Shown: positions 50,931-60,155 of the stretch, in pieces | How positions within the stretch are numbered: position 1 is the first letter of the stretch | Layout of the letters: each line of letters begins with the position of its first letter | Virus record (IMG/VR): IMGVR_UViG_3300021963_000090 | Span: 1-64,000 of that record | DNA length: 64,000 nt | Direction: 5' to 3' (one strand) | Source of the DNA: a virus | Program-made: the position numbers and the translations under genes | Notes under the pieces: model-generated | Seen by the model: the letters and a program-made list of their open reading frames with translations, nothing else | Told to the model about the DNA's origin: nothing | The model's database searches: none

Positions 50931-53150
50931 TTAGTAGTTTAGATTTGAGTTTGCAAAAACAATCCAACTGCTTCCTGATCTAATGAAAGTAAATGAGAAT
51001 ACATCTATTTTATTTGCAGAAGATGTTGGTAGCGGAGCCTGACCATTTGGCCAACGAATTGTTTGATTTGTTCCACTAATCTGAATAGTTGTTGGAAGAT
51101 ATCCAGTTGAGCCTTGAGTTACAAGTACGTTTACTGTCATAACCTTATCATTATCTGTTGGCATGTTAGTAAAGTTAAATGTCATGTTTCCTGTTGGAGC
51201 CGTTGAAATATAATAAATGTTTCCAAGTGCCCAATCGCATGTAGCTGTATTTGTAGATAATGTAACAGGAACTAGATTTTCTCTTAATTCTTGAATATCT
51301 ACAGTACCGCTAAGAGATACTGTTCCAGTAGCTGTAAGCCCTCCAGTAATTCCTACTGTTCCTGTAGCTGTAATTGATCCCGAAGTAATAGCGCCAGTTC
51401 TAATATCTGCGTATGTTAATGAACCCTGGGAGAAGTCAAGTGTATTAGTTGGCTTTGTTGTTGCACCCTTGAAGAATTTAAATACTCCATCTGATGCATC
51501 ACGCAATACTCCAGCGTATTTTGTTCCGCTTGACACGTATTCACCAACAAGTCCTAAATCGATTGCATCTCCTGTATTGCCATCAGCAACGAATACGATT
51601 GGAAAAGCCACTTCGAGAGTTTGTACACCAGTTTGTGAACCAGATCCACCGAAGGAAAGATTGCCTGCGATATTTACATCACCCTGGATACCGACTCCTC
51701 CAACAATTGTTACTGCACCAGTAGATGGTGAAGTTGATGGTGTTGCAATTTCAATATGCATATTGCCAGGACGTACACCAGTTTTTGGTGGTGTAATTAC
51801 AACCTGAACATTTTCTTCATCATCAAATCCTCCAGCTGCGAGAACAATTGAGTTATCTGATCCATTTGCTCCAGTAGCAATTACTAGATTTCCGTCTCCA
51901 GTAGTTATTGCTGGTGCTTCATAAAATATATAACCATCATGTGGTCCTGTTATTCCAAATGTTGTCTGTGAAAATGTTGAGCCAGTAACACCCATATCGA
52001 TCCAGCCAGCGGTATCATTTCCAGTATCGGCATAAGCAATAAAGTCTGTTGATGAATTTGCTGATTGGTTATGGATTGCAACCTGTGCAAACGGCTCACC
52101 ATTTAATTCAAATACCGCACCTGGATTTGTTAAGTCTGCAGAAGTTTCAAATGTTCTAGCATTTTGACCTACATATACTGTTCCAGTAAGAGCTGTATCT
52201 CCTACGATATTTACGTTTTGTGAGAAGTCTACTTCTGTTGTTGAAATAACAATTTGCTCGGCACCACTTTGTAGTCCACCCGCCGCAATAATAATATTAT
52301 TAGATAAACCAGTAGAATCTGTTGCAAGCACTAGGTTGCCATCTCCTGTAAACTTGTTAACCTGTGAGTTAATAACTGATGTTAAAGCAATGTTTCCTGC
52401 TGTGTATCCTGCGGGAACTGCAACTACAACCTGTGTTGAAGTTGGTGCTGAAACAACTGTATATCGACCTTCTAAGGTCGGAGCCACTGGAAGAATTAAG
52501 TCAAAGATCACTCCAGCAATCATTTGATGTGGAGTTCCAGTAATAAGATTTAGGCTTGAGCCCGCAACGCTATACTGACTTACTGTAACAACTCCCGCAA
52601 TAGCACCTGACATAAATACATATCCATCGCCAGGTCCTGTCAACGAAAATGCAGGGTCATTAAAAGATTGATTAGTAATACCCATATCGATCCAGCCTGA
52701 CTCATTTGTACCATTTGAGGCATACGCAATGAAGTCGGCGGAAGATGATAAACCAGCTCCTGTATTCACAAGGGCTGTTTGAACAAAACTATTTGAAGAT
52801 CCTTCAATACCTAAAGCTACATCTGTTAAATCTGCAGCAGTAATAAAGTCTGTAATATCTTCGCCAATTAAAAATGTATCGAAAGAATCAGACCAGAATG
52901 TGAGGGTTCCGTCTGTCTTTAATACTTTGCCTGCTTGACCTTCGGTTGGTGGGATTTCAGAACCTTCCACCATACGTGTCCAGTAATCTGTATCTGTAAT
53001 GACTTCGCCAGTTGATGGGACTTCATTTGTATAAATCCAAACAATATTATTATATCGAACAACGTCGTTTAACTTATACTCTACTTCAGTATCCCAATCC
53101 CCTTTCCAAATAAAGCGGATTGATCCAAGATTAATAATTTGCGTTGCCAT
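50931..53150 (-). CDS. Tail fibre protein, copy 1
   Basis: 739 residues. It begins with a carbohydrate-binding-module-like unit (FIWKGDWDTEVEYKLNDVVR, then IVWIYTNEVPS), followed by Gly/Thr/Ser-rich beta repeats (TDFIAYASNGTNESGWIDMG and a near repeat further on). It ends with a domain (VLVTQGSTGYLPTTIQISG, IDVFSFTFIRSGSSWIVF) shared with the 724- and 264-residue fibres. Repeated modules fit a trimeric fibre. A paralogue lies beyond the halogenase cassette. Confidence 0.78.
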   Translation of the reverse strand: MATQIINLGSIRFIWKGDWDTEVEYKLNDVVRYNNIVWIYTNEVPSTGEVITDTDYWTRMVEGSEIPPTEGQAGKVLKTDGTLTFWSDSFDTFLIGEDITDFITAADLTDVALGIEGSSNSFVQTALVNTGAGLSSSADFIAYASNGTNESGWIDMGITNQSFNDPAFSLTGPGDGYVFMSGAIAGVVTVSQYSVAGSSLNLITGTPHQMIAGVIFDLILPVAPTLEGRYTVVSAPTSTQVVVAVPAGYTAGNIALTSVINSQVNKFTGDGNLVLATDSTGLSNNIIIAAGGLQSGAEQIVISTTEVDFSQNVNIVGDTALTGTVYVGQNARTFETSADLTNPGAVFELNGEPFAQVAIHNQSANSSTDFIAYADTGNDTAGWIDMGVTGSTFSQTTFGITGPHDGYIFYEAPAITTGDGNLVIATGANGSDNSIVLAAGGFDDEENVQVVITPPKTGVRPGNMHIEIATPSTSPSTGAVTIVGGVGIQGDVNIAGNLSFGGSGSQTGVQTLEVAFPIVFVADGNTGDAIDLGLVGEYVSSGTKYAGVLRDASDGVFKFFKGATTKPTNTLDFSQGSLTYADIRTGAITSGSITATGTVGITGGLTATGTVSLSGTVDIQELRENLVPVTLSTNTATCDWALGNIYYISTAPTGNMTFNFTNMPTDNDKVMTVNVLVTQGSTGYLPTTIQISGTNQTIRWPNGQAPLPTSSANKIDVFSFTFIRSGSSWIVFANSNLNY

Positions 53151-53461
53151 TAGTTTACCCTCACTATAAGATTAGACTTGTCTGCTTCAGACCATTCGAA
53201 TTCTAATTCTCGTGTTGTAAATGTCCATTCACGATAATCAGTACTTCTACGATTTTGATCTGGCAGTACTACTTCTGTTGTTCCATCTTCTATAATTTCT
53301 AAAGACAATTGTCCAGAAACTGGAAGATATTTAAATCCATAAAATGATCCAAGATTTGATCCTGGAATCTGTTGCCAATAATCGCCTGTCCATTCCCATG
53401 CAATTTCGCCAAGAGTGTAGGTGTCACCTACAGATGGCGTTGCTGGAAAAGTAACTGGCAT
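53150..53461 (-). CDS. Fibre-associated small protein, copy 1
   Basis: 103 residues. FPATPSVGDTYTLGEIAWEW at the start is a small motif repeated in neighbouring tail proteins; then FYGFKYLPVSGQLSLEI and EWTFTTRELEFEW. The homologue at 60156-60518 shares order and motifs (FYGFK, EWIFTT). TAATG overlap with the fibre gene. Probably a fibre linker. Confidence 0.65.
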   Translation of the reverse strand: MPVTFPATPSVGDTYTLGEIAWEWTGDYWQQIPGSNLGSFYGFKYLPVSGQLSLEIIEDGTTEVVLPDQNRRSTDYREWTFTTRELEFEWSEADKSNLIVRVN

Positions 53462-53473
53462 TTTGGTCTCCCG

Positions 53474-53959
53474 TTATACTTCAACCCATAAGTCGTCGTA
53501 GTATATAAATAACTTTGCTATAGAAGAATTGTACCAGATATTGCCTTCTATTGGACTTGTAGGGGCTGTTTCAGATACTGTTACTGTAGATCCCGCCTCT
53601 TCCGCTGTCAAAAGTATCTTATTGTTGTCATCGTCGTAGGACGCTGTTATATTTGTATGGCTGGCATGTTCAAAGAGCGGTGCTATGGCATCTTGAATTT
53701 GCTCAGTACTAATAGTGGCAGTTCCAGTAAGCAAAATTTTATTATTATCGTCATCATATGATGCTGTTAAATTAGTATGACTTGAGTGATTTAGTAGAGG
53801 AGCTACAAAGTCCTGGATCTCTTCCTGTGTTAAAACTGGGTCTTCTTCAGAGCTTGAATAAATACGCCATGCCGTTCCGTCCCAAGCAAAGGTGCGGGTA
53901 CCAATAGTAACCTGCTGTCCATTAGTAGGATTTGACGGGAAATTCAAGGCTGAGGTCAT
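53474..53959 (-). CDS. Tail protein with internal tandem repeat
   Basis: 161 residues. After the FPSNPTNGQQVTIG start, two near-identical units follow, each with IQD..APL..H.SHTN.TASYDDDNNKILLT, then a C-terminal part (EGNIWYNSSIAKLFIYYDD) also seen in the protein at the right edge of the window. Its ATG lies 6 nt from a TATAAT box. Probably a fibre stalk or connector. Confidence 0.68.
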   Translation of the reverse strand: MTSALNFPSNPTNGQQVTIGTRTFAWDGTAWRIYSSSEEDPVLTQEEIQDFVAPLLNHSSHTNLTASYDDDNNKILLTGTATISTEQIQDAIAPLFEHASHTNITASYDDDNNKILLTAEEAGSTVTVSETAPTSPIEGNIWYNSSIAKLFIYYDDLWVEV

Positions 53960-53965
53960 AGATTA

Positions 53966-53971
53966 ATTATA
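53966..53971 (-). promoter_or_regulatory. -10 box, leaderless layout
   Basis: TATAAT with 6 nt to the ATG at 53959. It would drive the first fibre module leftward, back-to-back with the halogenase promoter. Confidence 0.5.
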
Positions 53972-53992
53972 CCTCAACTCTCATTAAATCTA

Positions 53993-54021
53993 TTGAATCT
54001 AGGGTATAGAAATGGTATACT
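53993..54021 (+). promoter_or_regulatory. Promoter of halogenase cassette
   Basis: TTGAAT (53993-53998), 17-nt spacer ending in TGG, TATACT (54016-54021). A near-consensus extended promoter pointing right; transcription would start near 54028 and give a leader of about 40 nt with no clear ribosome site. Confidence 0.7.
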
Positions 54022-54066
54022 AAAGGCCTAGCAAACAAATTTAAATATTTTGCTTCTTATACAGTT

Positions 54067-55677
54067 ATGGATATTATGAAAACCGATAAAATAGTAATAG
54101 TTGGAGGCGGATCTGCTGGCTGGATGACTGCTGCTACATTAATTAAAGCTTTTCCGAATAAAGACATTTCAGTCATTGAGTCTAAAGATGTTCCTACTGT
54201 TGGTGTAGGAGAGTCAACTATTGGTGGAATAAGAACATGGACCAGATATATAGGGCTTGATGAATCTACCTTCTTCAAACAAACCGATGCCTCTTTAAAA
54301 CTAAGTATTAAATTTACAGATTTTTATAAAAAGGATGGCGGGTCATTTCATTATCCATTTGGACAGGCTGATGTTATTAACAATAGAAATCCATTTTTTG
54401 ACTGGCAATTAAAAAAATATTTTTATCCAGAAACTCCAATTGAGGATTTTGTAAGATGCCTTTTCCCAGCTTCGGCTTTATTTGAAAACAATAAATTTTC
54501 TTTAAATAATTCAGGGGATTTTGATCACTTTGATGCCGCTAACGATGTTGCGTATCATTTTGATGCAACTAAATTTGGAGTGTGGCTTAGAGAAAACTAT
54601 TGTATTCCTAATGGAGTAAAACATATTATAGCAACTGTTTTAGAAACACCAAACGACCAAAACGGAATTAAGCACCTTGTCCTAGATAATGAAGATATTG
54701 TTGAAGCTGATTTATTTATTGATTGTACTGGCTTTAAAAGTCTTTTGCTAGATAAGGCTTTAAATGAACCATTTGACTCGCTATCCAAAATGCTACCAAA
54801 CAATAGGGCTTGGGCTACTAGAATTGAATATGAAAATAAAGATATTGAATTAGAAGGTTTTACTAACTGTACAGCTATTGAAAACGGATGGTGCTGGAAT
54901 ATTCCTTTATGGTCTAGAATAGGAACTGGCTATGTATACTCTGATAAATTTGTAACTCCAGAAGAAGCAAAAGAAGAATTTAAAAGATATCTAATGTCGG
55001 ACAAGATGGTTATTCCACGAACTAAGGAGCAGGTAGATGCTCTTGAGTTTAAAGAAATAACTATGCGTGTTGGAATACATAAAAGAACTTTTGTTAAAAA
55101 TGTTGTAGCTATTGGCTTATCGGCTGGCTTTATTGAGCCACTTGAGAGCAACGGACTGTTTAGTGTTCATGAATTTTTATTTAATCTTATAGACATACTA
55201 CAGCGTGGAGAAATATCTCAATTTGATAGGGATATGTATAATGTAAGTACTCGTGACCTATTTGATCAATTTTCTAAATTTGTTGCCCTTCACTATGCCC
55301 TATCGCATAGAGATGACACAGAATACTGGAAAGACATTAATACTAAAGAATTTAAAGATGAAATTTCAAATGATCCGTATACCCCAAATAGGACGAAGGC
55401 TGGGGCCTTCTATGATATTATTGGGCGTTATATGGAAGAATGGTTTCATCCATACGGAATGGCTGGTATTACATATATAGCAACAGGAATGAATCTTCAA
55501 ATGATAAACGACAATAGGATTGCAAATATGACTTATAGATATAAGCGTGACTACTTATCAGAAGCGGATGCCATTTCTGAAATATGGGAAAACAAAAAAG
55601 CTAAATGGAATAAGGCTGCAGAATCGTCTCCTAGCCTTAAAAAATTTTTAGAGGACACATTTTATGGCAAAGAATAG
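54067..55677 (+). CDS. Flavin-dependent tryptophan halogenase family enzyme
   Basis: 536 residues, normal length for the family. FAD-binding GGGSAGW at 13-19. Lys78 in ASLKLSIKF matches the catalytic Lys of PrnA-type enzymes (K79). The WxWxIP signature is complete at 275-280 (WCWNIP). GLSAGFIEPLESNGLF at 350-365 carries the conserved Glu-Ser pair. So the enzyme should make HOCl or HOBr from FADH2, O2 and halide and halogenate an aromatic substrate. No flavin reductase is seen, so host FADH2 must be used. Substrate unknown: free Trp, an indole metabolite or a Trp side chain. It is on the plus strand, alone with two genes, under its own promoter. Start at 54067 or ATG 54076. Confidence 0.88.
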   Translation: MDIMKTDKIVIVGGGSAGWMTAATLIKAFPNKDISVIESKDVPTVGVGESTIGGIRTWTRYIGLDESTFFKQTDASLKLSIKFTDFYKKDGGSFHYPFGQADVINNRNPFFDWQLKKYFYPETPIEDFVRCLFPASALFENNKFSLNNSGDFDHFDAANDVAYHFDATKFGVWLRENYCIPNGVKHIIATVLETPNDQNGIKHLVLDNEDIVEADLFIDCTGFKSLLLDKALNEPFDSLSKMLPNNRAWATRIEYENKDIELEGFTNCTAIENGWCWNIPLWSRIGTGYVYSDKFVTPEEAKEEFKRYLMSDKMVIPRTKEQVDALEFKEITMRVGIHKRTFVKNVVAIGLSAGFIEPLESNGLFSVHEFLFNLIDILQRGEISQFDRDMYNVSTRDLFDQFSKFVALHYALSHRDDTEYWKDINTKEFKDEISNDPYTPNRTKAGAFYDIIGRYMEEWFHPYGMAGITYIATGMNLQMINDNRIANMTYRYKRDYLSEADAISEIWENKKAKWNKAAESSPSLKKFLEDTFYGKE

Positions 55678-55951
55678 GTATGAGTGGGTATATGCTTTAT
55701 CTAGAATGAAAGATAGATCATATTGGAATAGGCCAAATACTGTAGAATTTTTTGCTTTTATGACCAAGCTTTCTATTATATTTCCAGGGCTTTTATTTGG
55801 TAAGCAATGGTGGTGGCTATATATATTTGCTTTAGTTTCTAGTTTAGCTTTAATTTGGTCTTCTACAGTAAAGACCCTGCCTACAATAATCTTGTTTAAT
55901 ATAGGATGGTCTATATTAGCATCAGCTGCAATAATTAAGGCTTTAACATGA
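55664..55951 (+). CDS. Small membrane protein in halogenase cassette
   Basis: 95 residues. A polar N-terminus (MAKNRYEWVYALSRMKDR) is followed by two or three hydrophobic helices at about 33-47, 49-66 and 71-93, with a Trp-rich turn (GKQWWWLYIF). It overlaps the halogenase stop by 14 nt (GAGGA ribosome site inside the halogenase) and the next gene by ATGA. It may anchor or transport something for the pathway; inference only. Confidence 0.65.
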   Translation: MAKNRYEWVYALSRMKDRSYWNRPNTVEFFAFMTKLSIIFPGLLFGKQWWWLYIFALVSSLALIWSSTVKTLPTIILFNIGWSILASAAIIKALT

Positions 55952-56673
55952 GCAAAAAAGAACCAGTGATTGTATATTGGTCTCCATACTCTAACCCACA
56001 CAGGGTTTCTTATGTTAACCTATTATGTGAGCCCCCTAAAAAAGTATTAACCACAATAGGATCACCCGTTTCTAATAAAAAAGCATCTTATCATAACTGC
56101 AGATCTCTTCAAAATTTAATGAAAAATACTTACATCATACCAGCACCACTGTCATCTAAATTAAAAATATCTGGATCTTTTGAAGAGCCATTTCTAACTA
56201 CAGATAACAATCTATGGAATGCTAGAAGTGCTTCTTTAGATAAAAGATACTCTGTTGACTATGATTTTAGCTGGATCTTTTTTTCAGAAGAGCAGGTTAC
56301 TCTTAGAGAGACACATCCATATATGCATAATACGGCTTTTTCAAAATCTGGATATCTAGCATCTGGATCATTTGAAATTAATAAATGGTTTAGGCCAATA
56401 AATATAACATTTAACTTATGGGAAGACCATAATTCTATTGAGGTTATTGAAAAAGAGCCATTATGTTATGTAGAGTTTGAAACATTAGACAACAGGCCAG
56501 TTATTCTTAAACAATTTGAATTGACAGAAGATATGTATAATTACTGCACTCAGGCTTTAATTACTTCAAAAAACATTCTGTCTTTTGAATCACTAGAGTC
56601 TTTATATTCTAGATTTATAGGTTCAAATAGACATAAAAAAATAGCTAAACTAATAAAGCAAAACCTACTATAA
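55948..56673 (+). CDS. Unrecognised protein in halogenase cassette
   Basis: 241 residues. Cues: PVIVYWSPYSNPHRVSYVNL at the start, then LWNARSASLDKRYSVDY, ETHPYMHNTAF, the striking GSFEINKWFRPINITF, and EPLCYVEFET. The C-terminal part is helical. It resembles, from memory, an uncharacterised phage/bacterial family (possibly DUF6065), which I cannot confirm. It is coupled by ATGA to the membrane protein and is the last gene of the cassette. It may be a tailoring enzyme or substrate partner of the halogenase. Confidence 0.6.
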   Translation: MSKKEPVIVYWSPYSNPHRVSYVNLLCEPPKKVLTTIGSPVSNKKASYHNCRSLQNLMKNTYIIPAPLSSKLKISGSFEEPFLTTDNNLWNARSASLDKRYSVDYDFSWIFFSEEQVTLRETHPYMHNTAFSKSGYLASGSFEINKWFRPINITFNLWEDHNSIEVIEKEPLCYVEFETLDNRPVILKQFELTEDMYNYCTQALITSKNILSFESLESLYSRFIGSNRHKKIAKLIKQNLL

Positions 56674-56674
56674 A

Positions 56675-57046
56675 TTAACTTTCTTGCTCTGAGTATAACC
56701 ACATATCTTCTGGCTCCACCCATATTTTATTTATCGAGATTGGCAGATTTAATTCTTTTATTGTTTTTATCAATTCTTTTTGTGAATTTGGACCGTATAA
56801 TGTATTAATTTGTCCATTGATATTAAGGAGATAAAACTCTGCATATGGAGACCATGATGCATATAATCCTTGTCCTCCGCTTGCCTCCCATATAACTTCC
56901 CAAATGTCTACTTCTTCAATTGTAAGTTCACGAGAATAGTCCCAGTCTTTTTTAGGTGGTAGTTGCAATGTATTACTATCCATCCAGCTGGGTTCAAAGA
57001 CTTCTCCGAAGTCAGTAAATATGTTATAGGTAGATTTAAATCTCAA
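56675..57046 (-). CDS. Uncharacterised protein after glycine-rich gene
   Basis: 123 residues, Trp-rich (DIWEVIWEASGGQGLYASWS), alpha/beta. It overlaps the glycine-rich gene by ATGA and ends 1 nt from the convergent halogenase cassette, so the two units may interfere. Its place after an adhesin gene would suit a fibre chaperone. No counterpart follows copy 1 of the module. Confidence 0.6.
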   Translation of the reverse strand: MRFKSTYNIFTDFGEVFEPSWMDSNTLQLPPKKDWDYSRELTIEEVDIWEVIWEASGGQGLYASWSPYAEFYLLNINGQINTLYGPNSQKELIKTIKELNLPISINKIWVEPEDMWLYSEQES

Positions 57047-57966
57047 ATCTGGTATCTAACTATTACTACTCCAGATCCACCAGGTGATGTTATATCTCCA
57101 GAGCCGTGGCCTTGGCCACCAGCTCCTCCACCTAAATTGCTACTTGGAGGATTTAATGTTCTATTGGATTCGGAATGACCTGTTCCACCGCCACCGTTTC
57201 CACCTGCTCCTGGAGTATTTGCTCCACCGTTATGTCCTCCACCGCCACCTCCGCCGCCGTAAAAGGTATTAGAGCCAGAAATAGAATTTGCTATACCAGA
57301 TCCTCCTGCTCCATTGGTGCCACCAGAACCTGGATAAGCTTGTCCAACTGCGCCTGCTCCGCCTCCACCGCCTGAAGCGTGTTGTGATGCTGACGGGTGG
57401 TTTGATCCTCTACCGCCAGAATTTCCGTAACCAGTAAATCCAGCAGGAGATGTTTGAATCGCAGAACCTCCGCTCTGACCACTTCCTGAGCAAGGTGACC
57501 AGCATGCTCCGCCTCCACCGCCTGATCCACCATTAGCTCCTGGTAAATTTGAGTTAGTTCCAGAACCTCCACCGCCACCAATTGCTGTTAAACTTCCAAA
57601 AGAACTATTGTTACCATTAGGAGCCTGACCACCATAACTATTTATAGTAGAAGTTGCACCTCCAACAACAACTGAATACGGATTTGCAGCTAATGAATAG
57701 TTGCTTGAATATATAATTCCTCCGCCGCCTCCGCCACCTCCATGTGCTCCGCCTCCGCCGCCTCCGCCAGCAACAACAAATATTTCAGCGTTAATTGGAA
57801 GGCCGTATGAATCTAAAGCAAAATTTTCTGTGCCAGATGTAAAAGTGTGTGTTCTATAACCGCCAGCGGTAGAAATTGTACCACCAGAAATCATAAACTT
57901 ACTTCCAACACGTTTAGATCTTGATTGTGGCCCAAAAGAGCCTCTTATGCTGCTTACAAATGGCAT
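57043..57966 (-). CDS. Glycine-rich adhesin-like protein, copy 2
   Basis: 307 residues, paralogue of the 309-residue protein. It shares the start (PFVSSIRGSFGPQSRSK), the beta entry (YRTHTFTSG, EIFVVAGGGGGGG), poly-Gly blocks with Ser/Asn/Pro loops and the end GGSGVVIVRYQI. The loops differ strongly between copies, as expected when loops contact the receptor. Confidence 0.75.
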   Translation of the reverse strand: MPFVSSIRGSFGPQSRSKRVGSKFMISGGTISTAGGYRTHTFTSGTENFALDSYGLPINAEIFVVAGGGGGGGAHGGGGGGGGIIYSSNYSLAANPYSVVVGGATSTINSYGGQAPNGNNSSFGSLTAIGGGGGSGTNSNLPGANGGSGGGGGACWSPCSGSGQSGGSAIQTSPAGFTGYGNSGGRGSNHPSASQHASGGGGGAGAVGQAYPGSGGTNGAGGSGIANSISGSNTFYGGGGGGGGHNGGANTPGAGGNGGGGTGHSESNRTLNPPSSNLGGGAGGQGHGSGDITSPGGSGVVIVRYQI

Positions 57967-57977
57967 TTATTTCTCCT

Positions 57978-60152
57978 TTAGAAGTTTAAGTTGTATGAAC
58001 CCAAAACTATCCAGGCTCCACCTGAAGTTCTAAGTAATGTAAATGTAAATATGTCTAGTTTACCAGCAGATGATGTTGCAGTTGGAGCCGCACCTGCTGA
58101 CCATCTAATTGTCTGAGAAGTTCCAGCAATCTGGAATGTTGTTGGAATATAACCAGTTGATCCCTGTGTAACAACAATGTTAATTGTCATTACCTTTGCT
58201 GAATCTGATGGAACATTTGTTGCATTAAATGTCATATTACCAGTTGGTGCTGTACCAATATAGTAAATGTTTCCTAGCGACCAATCAAGTGTTCCTACGT
58301 TTGATGCCAATGTAACATCTACAATTTGTTCACGCATCTCTTGAATATCTACTGTTCCGCTTAATGATACTGCTCCAGAGGCTGTTAATCCGCCAGGGGC
58401 TGTAATTAAACCAGAAGTATTAAGTGTTGTTGCTGTAATCCCAGCAGTTCGCAGATCTGCATACGCAAGTCCTGCACCTGAGAAGTTAACTACTCCAGCA
58501 GAAGGAGCTACGGTTGAATCTTTAAATATCTTTACTACACCGTCTGAGGCATCACGTACTAATCCTGCGTATTTAACTACACCGCCAGATGTGTACTCTC
58601 CAACAAGCCCTAGATCTATAGCATCTGATGTGTTTCCTGATCCTACACGAACGATTGGATCTGTTACTGTAAGGGTTGTCGTTGTGAGAGTTGTTCCAGC
58701 GCCTCCAAACGTAATGTCGCCTGCAATATTTACGTCGCCTTGAATACCAACGCCACCTACTACTGTTAATGCACCTGTTGATGGCGATGTAGAAGGAGTT
58801 GGAATTTCAATGTGTACACGCTCATCTGGAATAATGACCATTTGCTCATTACCAGAATCATATCCGCCTGCTGCAAATACAATCTTGTTTTCCGATCCAT
58901 TGGCACCTGTTGCTAAGACAAGATTTCCTGCACCTGTTGTGCCAGATGGTGCTTCATAAAAAATATATCCATCATTTGGACCCGTAATGCCGAATGTAGC
59001 TTGGCTGAATGAAGATCCTGTAACACCCATATCAATCCAGCCTGATAAGTCATCTCCATTATTTGCATATGCAATATAATCTGTAGAAGAGTTAGCTGAA
59101 TTATTATGAATAGCTATTTGAGCATAAGGAGATCCATTTAATTCAAATACTGCGGCAGCATTAGTTAGCTCTGCATTTATATTAAATGCTTTTGCGCCAG
59201 TTCCAAAAAAGATTTCGTCATAAATTTCAATTCCATCATCTGGAGTAAAAATCATTTGTTCGTTACCGCTTGTCAAACCACCAGAAGCAATAACAATGTT
59301 GTTTGAAAGACCTGTTGAATCAGTTGCAAAAACTAGCTTGCCATCGCCTGTAAATTTATTTATTTGAGAGTTAATAACGTTTGTTAAGGCCACGTTTCCA
59401 GAAGTATATCCTGCAGGTGTTGCAACAACAATCTGCGTTGTGCTTGGTGCTGAAACAACTGTATAGCGACCCTCTAATGTTGGAGCTACTGGAAGAATTA
59501 AATCAAAGATGACTCCAGCAATCATTGCATGTGGACCATCAGTAATAAGGTTTAGGTTTGAACCCGCAACGCTATACTGATCTACAGAGACTATACCAGC
59601 GATTGCTCCAGACATAAATACATATCCGTCGCCAGGTCCTGTAAGTGAAAATGTTGGATCATTAAATGATCCGTTAGTAATACCCATGTCTATCCAACCA
59701 GACTCATTTGTACCATTTGATGTATACGCAATAAAGTCTGCAGAAGATGATGCACCAGATCCTGTGTTAACCAATGCTGTTTGAACGAAAGATGTAGAGG
59801 ATCCTTCAATACCAAGAGCTACGTCGGTTAAGTCTGCGGCTGTAATAAAGTCTGTAATGTCTGCACCAATTAAGAATGTATCAAATGAGTCAGACCAAAA
59901 TGTTAGTGTGCCATCGGTCTTAAGAACCTTACCTGCTTGATTCTCTGTTGGAGGAATTTCTGATCCCTCAACCATGCGTGACCAATAAACTGTACTTGTA
60001 ATAAGATTATTTGCTGATGGGATTTGATTAATGTATACCCATACAATATTGTTATAACGAACTACGTCATTTAGTTCGTATGTGTTTGCCTGTACCCAGT
60101 CGCCCTTCCAAATGAAGCGAATGTTTCCTAAATCGATTAATTGTGTTGCCAT
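57978..60152 (-). CDS. Tail fibre protein, copy 2
   Basis: 724 residues, paralogue of the 739-residue fibre. The CBM-like start (FIWKGDWVQANTYELNDVVR) and much of the body agree closely; the C-terminal domain (VVTQGSTGYIPTTFQIAGTS) is shared too. The 264-residue fibre at 62502 shares only this C-terminal domain. Ribosome site GGAG before the downstream gene suggests the module is one transcript. Confidence 0.78.
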   Translation of the reverse strand: MATQLIDLGNIRFIWKGDWVQANTYELNDVVRYNNIVWVYINQIPSANNLITSTVYWSRMVEGSEIPPTENQAGKVLKTDGTLTFWSDSFDTFLIGADITDFITAADLTDVALGIEGSSTSFVQTALVNTGSGASSSADFIAYTSNGTNESGWIDMGITNGSFNDPTFSLTGPGDGYVFMSGAIAGIVSVDQYSVAGSNLNLITDGPHAMIAGVIFDLILPVAPTLEGRYTVVSAPSTTQIVVATPAGYTSGNVALTNVINSQINKFTGDGKLVFATDSTGLSNNIVIASGGLTSGNEQMIFTPDDGIEIYDEIFFGTGAKAFNINAELTNAAAVFELNGSPYAQIAIHNNSANSSTDYIAYANNGDDLSGWIDMGVTGSSFSQATFGITGPNDGYIFYEAPSGTTGAGNLVLATGANGSENKIVFAAGGYDSGNEQMVIIPDERVHIEIPTPSTSPSTGALTVVGGVGIQGDVNIAGDITFGGAGTTLTTTTLTVTDPIVRVGSGNTSDAIDLGLVGEYTSGGVVKYAGLVRDASDGVVKIFKDSTVAPSAGVVNFSGAGLAYADLRTAGITATTLNTSGLITAPGGLTASGAVSLSGTVDIQEMREQIVDVTLASNVGTLDWSLGNIYYIGTAPTGNMTFNATNVPSDSAKVMTINIVVTQGSTGYIPTTFQIAGTSQTIRWSAGAAPTATSSAGKLDIFTFTLLRTSGGAWIVLGSYNLNF

Positions 60153-60155
60153 TTG

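Noticed and set aside
54057-54278. Minus-strand frame across the halogenase start
   Set aside because: Antisense to the FAD-binding motif and without start signals.
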